Part shown: positions 12,287 to 22,700 of the stretch, piece by piece
Layout: every line of letters starts with the position of its first letter
How positions within the stretch are numbered: position 1 is the first letter of the stretch
Source: Lates calcarifer
Lineage: Eukaryota; Chordata; Actinopteri; Centropomidae
DNA length: 64,000 nt
Direction of reading: 5' to 3'
Assembly: GCF_001640805.2 (NCBI RefSeq)
Contig: NC_066852.1
Span: 310,001 to 374,000, forward strand
Translations under genes and position numbers: made by a program
The notes under the pieces: model-generated
What the model was told of the DNA's origin: nothing
The model's database searches: none
What the model saw: the letters and a program-made list of their open reading frames with translations, nothing else

Positions 12287-13160
12287 ATAGACCCAGAATT
12301 TAGCTAATTACGACAAAATTTTAGACAAATGTCTAATAGAGTGGTGCAGGAATGAGTCTTAAAACCAGGAAGTAAGTTTGCATTTTAGCATTGCTGACAT
12401 TTTCAGGTTTTATTCTCCGACATAAAATGGGTCAGTAAATCCCCCACTCCTGATGTTTGAAGCTTTTACGTGTCTTAAAAAAGGCGGTTGCTAACGAGTG
12501 TCTAAATGAGACTACAGAGGTTGTCGGGGACGTTAACATGAAAACCCATCTACTCACCAGTCCACCTTTACAGCCTCGTTGTGTTTCTACTCACGCTCTT
12601 TCAAACTCTCACTAACTTTCTAAGAAGAAAGGCTTTTGTAGAAGAGCTCAGAGCTAAATGAAATGACCAGTTGGAAGCTTAGTGGTGGAGACGTTGACGT
12701 CATGTGACCGTGGTGTAGTTGGTTTATAGCCTAACATTAGCTTCTTACTTCAAACATCAGAACAGTGGTGTTCATCTGTGAAGATGATCTGATCAACTAA
12801 ACCTGAAGGATCAGAAACTGTTGGTCACAGCCAATCCCATTGGCTTTTTGTGGAGGGGAAAGGGTGATGCTAAGTTCAGGGCTAGCCTACAAAAAATAGG
12901 TCATTCCTGCACCAGTCCATAGGCCAAAATGATGTAGTGGTGACATATCCAAAAGGTCAAAGGTGAACCTCACTGTTGCATTATTATATGGGAAAAAAAA
13001 TTTCTGGAGGTTATTCAACGCCATAACTCAGGAACAGAAGGGGAAATTGGGACCATATTTCACATTTGGTCGGATACTGAATCAGTGACGCTAATCTTCA
13101 CTACATATATTATGAGTCTGGACAGACTGTAACTTGACTGGTTGGCGGAGGTAATTCAGT
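12287..13160 (+). repeat. Old dispersed repeat split by a MITE, copy B
   Basis: The left piece (about 12287-12339, ending ACAAATGTCTAATAG) and the right piece (about 12917-13160, with AAAATGATGTAGTGGTGACA, then CCAAAAGGTCAAAGGTGAAC and TTCAACGCCATAACTCAGG) are consecutive parts of the repeat seen at 9960 and 41600. The MITE at 12340-12916 interrupts them. The TTATTCAACGCCATAA block is also present at 41793-41808. A degenerate direct repeat of AGGTCA-like hexamers sits at 12956-12968. Confidence 0.6.
12340..12916 (+). mobile_element. Young non-autonomous DNA transposon (MITE), copy 1
   Basis: Terminal inverted repeats are AGTGGTGCAGGAATGA (12340-12355) and TCATTCCTGCACCAGT (12901-12916), with one mismatch over 16 bp. 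The unit is about 577 bp with no long ORF. Its core 12396-12729 aligns without gaps to 31389-31722 with three substitutions (at about T/G near the left end, T/G in CTTTTGTAG, T/G in GTGGTGTAG). A third, rearranged copy is at 59268-59596 on the minus strand. Flanks end CTAATAG and start CCATAGG, consistent with a short target duplication such as TA or ATAG, but this is not decisive. A transposase source must lie elsewhere; the superfamily is not assigned. Confidence 0.85.
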
Positions 13161-14319
13161 TTTTTTTTATGTGATCATACTTTAAAAATATGTTATATAA
13201 GGAATATTAGCCCGCCTTCTTTTCTCAGTAGGCAGTTTGCCATCATATAATCTGTGCCAATGGAGTAAAAGTGATTTTTCCTTTTCTTTTCTTGTGGTAC
13301 ATCCAGTCTTGTATCTCAAACATCAGATTGTACAGCTGTGGAAACTTAGTGTGTATGTGTGTGGGGTGATGTCTGACCTGGCCTGACCTTCAGTACGGAG
13401 CTATCCCAGCTGCTAAGTGGCCGCAGCGAGTTGTTGAAAACTCCTAAATCAGTAAGTGGAAGTGGAGGGAACAGTCCCAGCTGTGGATCCTTCGCAGAGA
13501 GTCGAGCCTCGCCCCCCTTTCAGCCCCGAGGACGTTATATCTTCCACATGTGTTTGGTTTTCGTTTTCTCTGGATGGTTTTTATTGTCCTGTGAGGACCT
13601 GAGTAGAAAACCACAGCTGAAGATGCTGCATGAGGACGGTCATCAGCTGAAATAAGCCTCTCAAATGTTTACGTTACAGCTGCACCCGGAGTTTGGGTGT
13701 GGATAGATGATGCTCATTGAAAGCAGTGGTATGTCTGCTCATTAGTTAGTATGAGTGTTCCTGTCTGTGTGTGCAGCTGGTACAGAGAAGCTGTGAAATG
13801 GTTTTCATATGTGCAGGAGGACACTGTAGCATTATCAGTCATCACCCTGTGATGGACGGTGCCTCACCCATTTTCCCTTCAGGCTCTTTTGCACAATCTT
13901 GGCAAACGCTGCCATTATAAATATATTCTTTGGAATTGGGAGCTCTGTGATAAAACTGTGGAGCTGTTATTTGTTGCCGGCACATTTGCACATATTTCCA
14001 GACAGAAGTTGTGTTGATAATTTGGTTAAACTGGAGTTGTTCAAACCGTGTGATAAATTTTCAACTTGAAGGTTTTTCAGTTGATAGCAATGATTGTCCA
14101 TGAAGATGGACGACATGTCTCTGCTTCCTCCCACTGAACAAAAATGAAGCCAAGATATCCTGGATGCGAGTGCTGCCATATTTTGTCCATTTGGAAGTGA
14201 CAAAAAGGAGTCGGAGCAGTAGCGATCAGCTGGTGGAGCCGCAGGTATCAAAGTCCCGCCCATACTCCTGGACGACCAATCTGGAGTCAATCCCAGCTGT
14301 CAAAAAAAACAACAACAAA
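13161..14319. other. Gene-free stretch
   Basis: No exon or repeat family was recognised. The 107-codon minus-strand frame at 13967-14290 and the plus-strand frame at 13431-13655 lack known domains. Confidence 0.5.
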
Positions 14320-14490
14320 ATAGGGCTGAAACGATTTATCAAATTTTAACCAAAACTGCAATTTGAACTCATGTGATTAAGAAACCACAAAGACTATCTA
14401 CTTGAAATTATATCAGCAAATCAAATTGCAATTGTAGTATCTGAGAGGTGAGCTGCAAATTGCGTCAAAATCATACGTCTTCTCAGTGTC
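14320..14490 (+). repeat. Dispersed repeat of the GGGCTGAAACGATT type
   Basis: Starts TAGGGCTGAAACGATTTATC and continues through CAATTTGAACTCATGTGATT and CAAATTGCAATTG. This resembles a fish MITE-like family whose ends read GGGCTGCAAC followed by GATTAAT-rich sequence. The right limit is uncertain. Confidence 0.45.
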
Positions 14491-15294
14491 ACAACTCGAA
14501 CACACAAACACTATATGAATATTTTTTGATTTAATGAGGTTTGCACTTCAGGGGGGAAATCATTCATCACAAATAAACATCCATGAATCTGCAAGATTTT
14601 TAGGTTTTCTCCAGTATCACAGTAATCCAGTGATAGTTGTCTGTACGTCCATGAGCAGCAATTTTGTCTGCAGAGGTGGGCACACTGTCTGAACGAAATC
14701 ACATATTTTACCAACCTGGAACCTGAGTTTTATCATTGCTGGCCTACAGTGAAGATGATTAGTGGAATCAGAAGGAATGAAAATAAGACTCTGGCTGTAA
14801 GAAAACTGAAACACTCCTTGTGATAGCTGAGGAATGGTAAGCAGCTTTTAAACCAGGTCTGAAGACCAGATCTCTCTTCCTCTAATGATGACGTTATCTC
14901 CCTCTCTGCCTCTTGTTCCGAGGCTTTTCACCACAAATTACTGCTGCAAGTTTAACCGGAGAAGCAGGGGAGAAATTGGCCTTACATGGGCACAGTCTAC
15001 CAGCCTTGTTTTGATCGGAAAGCTTACGCCCCACGGCCTCGCGGTCTCGCAGTCCACCTATCACAGTCTGATCAGTTCCTGGAAGAGACGAGTGTGTTTG
15101 CCCATTCCCTGTGTTAACAATTACTACAGAGCTGTTTACTTTCGGGAACCGTCTCTTTTCCATGTGATCGCTCTTTAACTGCAGCGATAACCACAGAGGG
15201 GGCCGTCCTGTTTGTTGTGATCGCTTGATGCTTTTATTGACGTCCTTGTTTTTGTTTTTTTCTCCTGTCAAACAGGCACTTCAGCTTTTTACTT
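14491..15294. other. Gene-free stretch with overlapping opposed frames
   Basis: The interval 14885-15271 is open on both strands (97 codons plus, 125 codons minus) and slightly richer in GC than its surroundings. Neither product is recognised and no splice pattern supports either, so I do not call a gene. Mutually overlapping open frames often reflect base composition. Confidence 0.45.
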
Positions 15295-15455
15295 TACACC
15301 AAATCCTCAAATCTGAGGAGCTCAGTAAATGAAGCAGTAAATCTTTACATTTGAGAAGCAGGAACCAGAGAATGTTTGATATTTTTCCCTGATAAATTGC
15401 TTAAACAATTAATGAATTATCAGGATTGCTGATTAATTTTTCTGCAGCTTGAAAA
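15295..15455 (+). repeat. Fragment of GATTAAT-rich palindromic repeat family
   Basis: The run TTGAGAAGCAGGAACCAGAG, then AACAATTAATGAATTATCAG and GCTGATTAATTTTTCTGCAG, follows the right part of a family recalled from fish genomes. The ends of the same family occur at 41466-41560 and 41885-41966. Confidence 0.5.
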
Positions 15456-15884
15456 GTTTATTAGCTGACAAATTGTTCCAGCAGCATTGGTGTTAAATAA
15501 TTTCAGTATCAGTTCAGTTTCAAGCAGACTGACCCAAATACAGGACACTCTGGGACAAGTTACTGCCCTTTGATTGAAGAATTCTTGAATTATTTAAACA
15601 TGTACATTAATAACCTTTTTTGTCATTGCTGGAATCAGGAAGGAACCTTTGTCCATGTCTAAAAATGTTCACTTTTCAAACAATTTTAACCCAGACGAGT
15701 TATTTTTTGTGATGTGACTCACCTGGCTCCAGGTTTTTGTCAAAAAACAAAAAAAATGGAGAAAGTCCATCTTCATCCCACTGTCACTTCTATAACCTTT
15801 GGAAGTAATCCAGTGTGGCACTCGTCACTGGGAGGTGGATGGCTGCCATTCTCCATTTATATCACATCTCTGGCTTGAGAGTGC

Positions 15885-15925
15885 AGCTGGAAGCCTTTGT
15901 CCAGAGCCACTTACAGTGAGACATG
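15885..15925 (+). repeat. Diverged dispersed-repeat tail
   Basis: CCTTTGTCCAGAGCCACTTA resembles the same TTATCCAGAGCGACTTACA motif described at 3083-3150. It is too short to classify. Confidence 0.3.
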
Positions 15926-16584
15926 TTTACTCAAAGGCCAAGTTAAGTCAAATATAATCAGACCTGCAGTTCCAGTCCAAACCACCAGAGGTTAAGAACT
16001 GCAGATGTGTCAACGTTGCTCATTTACAAGCAAAAAATTCAGCAGAAAATATGCTTCAGTTAAAATAAAAACATTTAATGCATTCCCAAACACAGCAGCT
16101 ATAAAAAGAAAAAGAAAAACGTTTACACAGTTGCATGATGTTTTAACACTTATGGTGTTGCTTGGGTTCCAGGTCGACTGAAACAACTGAAACACCAGTG
16201 CTGTGGGTGTGAATGACGTCTGACTCAACAACAGAGCATGAAAGCAGCCTGTTGTTTTATTTAGAAAGTTAACACTTTGAAATCACACTGAACTCAGCGA
16301 GCTTTCTTCTAAAAATATCCCTCATCTGTCTTCATTTATGTCTTTTATCAAACACACTCTTTCTTTTCTCTATGAATTTGACAGTGGTTTTCATAGGGGC
16401 AGATGTGAGCCGGTCGATCAGTTGATCTATACGTCAAACATTTAGATAATTTATTGTCAGTCCTAATGGGTTTCATGACCTCTCTTGCTTGAGACTAAAG
16501 GTATGTCAAGGTTAAATGAACTTAAAGGGAAACTATCGATTTTAGTGCAGTGCCATGGCTTCTGTTGAGTACCAAGGCCGCATC
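15926..16584. other. Gene-free stretch
   Basis: AT-rich sequence without recognised genes. The region 16400-16480 includes GATCAGTTGATC and GTCAGTCCTAATG, possibly a worn end of the GATTAAT-rich family, but not enough to annotate. Confidence 0.45.
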
Positions 16585-16690
16585 AGGTTTGAGAACGTAG
16601 TACATGCTCCAAACCAGTTGGTGGCAGTAACACACCAGTTAGTAGTTTGCCAACCGCCAATAAACCTCAGAAGAAGAAAAAGAACATTAC
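16585..16690 (+). repeat. Dispersed repeat ending in CAGAAGAAG
   Basis: The segment with CCAGTTGGTGGCAGTAACAC and GCCAACCGCCAATAAACCTC, followed by AGAAGAAGAAAAAG, matches a fish interspersed repeat I recall, with a tail of AGAAG units. The tail suggests a retroposon-type 3' end, but direct repeats at the flanks were not confirmed. Confidence 0.5.
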
Positions 16691-17602
16691 ATAGTTCAGG
16701 TAATTTCTGTGGGAAAAAGTAATTACATGGACCATTGACCATTAGGCTTTTTTTGGCAGCAGTTTGGCAGCAGACTTTAATCGGTGGAAATGTGTTGAAC
16801 TGGCACAACGTCTATGAAAAAGGGCTTTTGTTTTTTCAAGTGTTGTGGGGTTCTATTGCACATTTGAAAGCAGTTGTATGAAGCCTTCAGTGTCTTCAGT
16901 GTAAGCTCTGTAAAGTCTAATAAATGTTCTCATATTGTCAGTTGGCGTTGGTTGGGTGTGAAGACTGAGTTTGGTTGTGGAGTTAGAAAGAAGTGACCTC
17001 TGTAGCCCACTCTTCATCTTTGCTATAGGCTCCAGGCCACATTAGCTGCTACTAGCATAACACATCTGAATCTCAGAGTGAACTGTTGGCTGTCAAAGCT
17101 GCATTGTGGGTAATGTAGATGCCAGGTTTTGACAAGGAAGAGGAATATGTGGTGGTTCTGCCGCATTGCTTGTGATCCTTTTTTTAAAAACTGTCCACCA
17201 TGAGTCCGATGGTGTTACAGGAACATGCTGCTAAATCTGTGGAGTGCTCTTTGAAGGGGTTGCGTTTGTGGGGGCGTGTTTTTTTCAGGTACCGGTGAGT
17301 AGATGAAATATTCAGAAAGTCCAGTTTGAGTAACAGATCCATGGGTTTGTTGGATTGCAGCAAAAGTTGAGTCATGAGTGTGTCTGTGCTTTAAACCACT
17401 CAAACTTCAGAAATGTGACATAAATACAGGTTACTTTTATAAGCACAGAGTTGAAGTGTTTTTCTCTATTACGTATTCCCATTTCAGTTTTTCCTTAAAA
17501 CACAACCACAGGACTGTCCTGAGTAATGTAACCACCCTTTAGGTCTCTGTTATCTCCACCAGCTTTAATTATTTCACTTTTGTCTCTTTATTTGTTGGTT
17601 TG
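16691..17602. other. Gene-free stretch
   Basis: No gene recognised. A short block at 17098-17122 (GCATTGTGGGTAATGTAG) resembles segments near 1055 and 29822 and may be a fragment of an interspersed repeat. Confidence 0.45.
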
Positions 17603-17868
17603 GCAGATGGCTATAAATACTACAATACCCATGAGCCTTGGCAGCTGTTGCCATGGAGAAGAGGCCAGTCAGAGGTGCAGCTCAGGCCACTTTGGCGCCC
17701 TAGTTGCTGAATTCGCCCTCAACTGACACAGAATTTAAAAAGTGAATTGACTTAAGCTTTAGATTGTGTTTTAAGCTCCACGATTGGACGTTTCTTGCTG
17801 AAATGCACCTTGGGAGTCGTAGTTATTGTGTCCTTTTGGAGTTTTTATGTTCACAGGCTTGTACCTTT
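17603..17868 (+). mobile_element. MITE-like repeat with ACTACAATACCCA ends, copy 1
   Basis: The left block ACTACAATACCCATGAGCCT (17619-17638) and the right block TTGGGAGTCGTAGTT (17810-17824) are approximate inverted repeats. The second copy at 30110-30342 shares the left block exactly, the AATGCACC...GGGAGT block, and the flanking GGCAGATGG and CACAGGCTTG segments, so the mobile unit is wider than the inverted ends. The middle has diverged strongly, which suggests age. No ORF is present. Confidence 0.6.
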
Positions 17869-20800
17869 TGACTTTAGATCAAAAAAAAACAATGAATAAC
17901 CACATTTTTAGAGTCCGTTTTTTCCAGTTTTAATAGTCTGTCCCCTCAGTCGTTAAGTAGCCGCTCATCCTGCGTCACATAACATCAAGTGCTGAGTTGA
18001 AGTGAAGGAGTGCATGGCCAACGATTCCAGAAACACAGCATGACTCATCCACCTTGATATTAACATCGGTAACATGGCTCATTCTGTAGCTGCGAATACG
18101 ACGAGGATGACACCTGCAGGAGGTGATAATGAAAAACAAAGCCTGTGGCAGGTCACAGGTCCTGGTGTCAGGGTTTTATTTAAAAACCAAACTGTGATGG
18201 ATGAGCTGTTTTCCTGCAGTCCTCGTCGTCCTCTCCCTCTCTCCCCATCGATCTCCGACTCCCCCTCCTCCAGTCCATCGCACAGGCATCAACCTCTATG
18301 TAATTTATCGGCGGCTTGGGCGAAAGCTCTGGGATCACAGCTTCCTGTTTCTCAGCTCTGCTGTGTGATGAGCAGCACTGAGAAATGCCCTGGAAGGTTC
18401 ATGGACCCTGCTGAGTTTCTTTCTCTTTACCTCCCTCTCTCTCCTCCCTTCATCTCGTATCATTATCCATCTGTTTCTTCCTCGCCGCCTTCCCCTCGTC
18501 AGGCTTAATTTTCACCGTAATTAAATTCAGTCTTCTCCGTCTCTGTCTCTCTCTCACTCCCAGAATATCATGTTGTAGCAGAGGAAGCCTCCCTCCATTT
18601 GACGTGTCTATAAATGAACTCCAGGTGGAAAAATGTGCCATAATCCACTGAAATAAACCCGTATTCAAGCTGCCATATTCTCCCCACCACTGAAATGTTC
18701 ACTTCAGTGCTGAGGCCTCTCTCTGTGTCTTCTCATATGTTCACAGGATGACGGCCGAGGCTTAGGGATTTACAGAAGATATCGAGTGATTTATGGAACA
18801 GAGCTTGGCTTATGGGCTCTGCTGAGGTGCAGGATGTTTCATATAGAGTTCTTTTTCTTAAGGAGAAGCAGGCGATATTTCCATTTTAATGAGTTTAACA
18901 GGCGATTATTGAGAAGGAGTCTGTAGTGGGAGGAAAAGGAGGAAAGTCTGCAGCCGAGGGTTTTGTCTTTGAGCAGGTTTCACAGTGAGGAAACAGACAG
19001 AGAAGTGCTATTTTAAGGAGGATACACTTCATTTCATAGTATTTTACATTCCCTATTTATTTTTTTAGGTCAGTTGTAGTGGAGAGGCAGCAGGGCAGCG
19101 CTGCTTCAGTTCAGTAGGAAGATGTGGCAGTAGGTTGTTATTTCAGAGCATGATTCAGCCCAGTGTTACTGTCTGACACAGCCACCAGGGTATGATCCTG
19201 CTGAGTGGGAGCTGGAGGGAAACTCAACTTTTGTTGTACGTGCTCCCTCGCTCTCTGTCTTTCTGCAACCAAACCACATGCAAAACAAAGCCCTTGAAGC
19301 AACATTATGCAACTGTTACCTTGAGATAACAGTATGAAACGCTTCACAGCATCAGGTCACACAGCAGAAGCTAGCTCAGTAATTCTTTCTTTCGTTTACC
19401 AACTCCGTCAGTGAACTTTGTGTTTGCTGCCTGAGCGACTGCTCTGTACTTACACTGCTTCCAGTACCCTTCACTAGGGATGGGCATTTGAAGAAATTTC
19501 GTTGATAAGATAAAGATAAATCAATCTATATGAAAAAGCATGAATCTGCATGCTTACTAATTTAATAAAATGTCTTCAAATTCCACATTTACAGCAGCAT
19601 TTTATGTTTGTTGTGGCATGTACGATGTTTATTTGTATGATGTTGTTTAGACTTGTGTCCATTGTGTTCTTTAGAAGTTTTTTGTGGTATTCCTCTCTTG
19701 AGTAAGCAGGGTAGTGCTGCTTTGGTTTAAAATTGAACTGGCAACCGTGGAAATTAGGTTTTTGTACAACTAAAGTGCAACCGCAAAAAACCATTAGCAG
19801 GAAACCTGATCGCTGACTGGATTTTGTTCAGAGCACTCCATTTAATTAGCCCTAGTATGAGTATAAGAGAGACACAAACATGATAGAAACATAATTTTTT
19901 TGCCCTGTATTTGTATTTTTTGGCATTAAAAAGAGAACATAAGGCCTATAGTGTTACCTTTTTAATGTGGAAAACTCTTTGGAGCCTGAACCAAGTGCAT
20001 CAACAGCTGTCGCAGTGATATGGGATCCTTAAATGCTTTGCACAGGTAGAATCAGGAGCCTCAATTATCCTTCCTTGCAGATGCACATATGGACAGCTGT
20101 GGACAGCACATGGTTGTTTTTATACTTCTTTCCAGTCTGCTCGGAGGAGTAGCAGGCAGCCAGGCGCAGTTGGTGCCCTTGTAGCGTAATTGGAGGGTAC
20201 GCTGATGTTAGCAGTAGCAGTTAGAATCTCGGGTACAGCCTCTGTATTCACGAATGCAGAAAGCACAACACTGGCTTTAGAGTTTTCAAATAATGTTTGA
20301 CCTGTCAAGGTTCTGTGAACACATCTGAGGTGGTGTTAGCAAGAGTGGGACAGTGTATTTAAAGAAGTTAGTGGATATAATGCTCCATGGAAAAACATCA
20401 GTATGTCCAGTCACTGCTTACGTACCTCCTATGATGTGAAAGCACAAGGCTGAATGACTTTGTCAGCAGTTTCTTGCTAAGAAATTACAGATATATAGAG
20501 CCCTGTTATCAGCTATGACACCTCACCCACTTTTACCCGAATGACATCCTTTAATTCAAAACGAAAACCATGTTTCTCTGGCTCTGAAAGTTCACATATT
20601 CCCTCTCCTCATCTATATATGGCAGCGACTTATTTTTTTTCCTCCTGCAGCGCTGCCAGTTCTCTTTATCATACGCCGGTGGTTGGTGTTTTTCGAGGGT
20701 TGAGGCCCAGTGGTTTGCAGCGGTTACATGTGGGTTACGGTGGGAAGACGGAGGCAGTGATTTTAAAAGAAGAGTGTGCAGTCGTTTAGTTCCGCTTTGG

Positions 20801-21359
20801 TTCTATCTGCCCTCCTTTCTTTGTGCCTCAAACGTCTCTCTCTCTCTCTCTCGTTTGACTCATACATATTCATCTCTCTCTCTTCCATACCCCCCTCCCC
20901 CCTCCACATGTGGTAATACTATTAAAATGTCTGTCGATGATTAATTCCTTCAGCCTGGATCAGGAGAGACTGAGCAGAACAGCACAGTTAACAGAGTGTC
21001 ATCGAGTGTTACATTACCTTAGAAAATTAAAGGAACATGCACCATTTGGAGGAGGGGCCCATACCCTCATGTTGGGAACCACTTGTGAATGCTAGTGTTA
21101 GCCAATCATGTACCAGGAATGGTTCTCTTTAACAGGTCAGTTCATTGAAATGATAAAACGTCACAAATCTGAGCTGCTTGTTGCCATGTTATTTTATTTT
21201 TATACTTCTTATATCATAATCCATCCATCTGTGCTCTGTATCCACTTATCCATAACAAACATATTAAATAAAAAAACAGTACATTGTTAGAAAGTACAAT
21301 AAACTAACGTGCAACTGAGCAACGTTGCAACATGTTAATTTTTTTAGTTGTAGACGTTT
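17869..21359. other. Gene-free stretch with pyrimidine tracts
   Basis: No supported gene. A 144-codon plus frame at 18074-18508 runs into Pro/Ser-rich sequence made by a C/T-rich segment (18220-18290 and 18410-18500), which argues against a real protein. A CT repeat lies at 20839-20883. The 20540-20790 frame has no recognised domain. Parts of 18140-18400 are a little richer in GC and could be a conserved non-coding element, which cannot be tested here. Confidence 0.5.
20838..20883 (+). repeat. CT microsatellite and CT-rich tract
   Basis: A run of TC dinucleotides, a short interruption, and a second TC run; followed by a C-rich stretch at 20889-20906. Confidence 0.8.
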
Positions 21360-21470
21360 TGACAGGTGTCTTTTTAAACTTTGGTCAGAGCCTGGCTAGC
21401 TGTTTGTCCCTGTTACTAGTCTTTATGCTAAGCTAAGCTAATCATGAGCTAAGAGCTATACCTCAAAAAT
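21360..21470 (+). repeat. Fragment of AGCCTGGCTAGCTGTTT repeat family
   Basis: Contains CAGAGCCTGGCTAGCTGTTT and CTTTATGCTAAGCTAAGCTA in the order of a common percomorph repeat I recall. The opposite end of that family (AAAGGAACAGTTTGACATTT) appears separately at 31335-31372, so these are two broken copies. Confidence 0.6.
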
Positions 21471-21639
21471 GTTCAACTAGTTACTATATTGCAATCATAA
21501 AATGATAAGGATAATTGTTGTAGAACCAAGATCTTATAGCCTGTGTTCTGGTTCTGGGTTTAACTTTAACGACTTGGTTTGCGAGTGAAAAACGGAGGAA
21601 ATATAGCGTTACACAATGAAAACATGGATCTTTTTTGTT

Positions 21640-21905
21640 CTCCGTATGCCACTCATAAACCTCAAAACCCGGTCACTGGCACACTCCACATTGTCCAGGT
21701 GCTGCACTGCCCTTGTGGTACATGTCCACCAATGTTTGAAGCTTACTCGAGAACCGCTTATCAAAAAAACGTCACCGTCGCCACTGCACTCCCTTGCATC
21801 TTCAGCAATTCACCTGCCAAGTTTGAAGCCGATCGGGTTAGCAGTTGTCAACAGACTTGAAAGACAGACAGACAGACAGACAGACAGACTCCTCTATCTA
21901 TAGGT
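21640..21905 (-). repeat. GACA-bearing dispersed repeat, reverse copy
   Basis: Read on the minus strand, a CTGT tract (GACA run at about 21863-21890) is followed by a block containing CGGCTTCAAACTTGGCAGGT and then GGCAGTGCAGCACCTGGACA. The same order occurs on the plus strand at 22485-22700. The two form an inverted pair about 600 bp apart. Confidence 0.65.
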
Positions 21906-22484
21906 CCTGACACTTAATTTTTACAGAACAACTCTAACTAAAGCAGCTGTTTTGAGTGACGTTTTCCTTTAATTCGACTGCATTCAGAGTGAAGCTTTTC
22001 AAGCACCTCCACCTACACTGTCGATGTAAATGTCAGTGTCATAAACTCTCTTTCTCTCTCTCTTTCTCTCTCTCCGCCTGTCTCTCTCCATTCAATCCCA
22101 TAAGCCCCGGCAGGCGTGCTGGCACACATGCAGCTGAGCACAGCTTGACTTATCAAACTTGGAGTGCTGTCCATTAAGAGTCAGCACTCCACTGTGCAGC
22201 AGCCACAGTCCAGCGAGTGCACTGATGCTCTCGTCTGACTCCGCTAAATCAATACACACTATGACTCTGAGGAGACAATACGCCTCATTTTCACATAGGA
22301 AAAAAAACCCTGCGGAGGCTCTTTCATGTCCCCAGATACCTGTAGCGTTTTTGGAAGAAAAACAGGTCATTGAAAATAATCAGTAGATTTAATAGAAAAA
22401 TCTTGATATTCCAGGACAACAGGGCAGAATATTATCTTAAAAACATCACGTGCATCGCATCTAATTCCACATCCTCCTGTTTTT

Positions 22485-22700
22485 GCTTTACCTATAAACG
22501 GAGGAAACTCTGTCTGTCTGTCTGTCCATTGATTTTCTCAACGACTGCTCATCCGATCAACTTCAAACTTAGCAGGGATTTTGCTGAGGACTTGGGGAAG
22601 TGCAGCATCAGAGGCAGAACTACACAACCATGGCAGTGCAGCACCAGGACAGTTTACAGCACGCACATGCCAGGGTGTTCGAGGTGGAGCTAAACTGTGG
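22485..22700 (+). repeat. CTGT-bearing dispersed repeat, forward copy
   Basis: Starts with ACGGAGGAAACTCTGTCTGT, then the CTGT run, then CATCCGATCAACTTCAAACT and GGCAGTGCAGCACCAGGACA. It mirrors 21640-21905. The 125-codon plus and 104-codon minus frames that overlap it are products of the repeat and not genes. Confidence 0.65.

Noticed and set aside
14885..15271. Opposed open frames on both strands
   Set aside because: Overlap in opposite directions and absence of known domains suggest base composition, not a gene.
18074..18508. 144-codon frame with Pro/Ser-rich tail
   Set aside because: The tail comes from a pyrimidine-rich tract; no domain or conservation argument is available.
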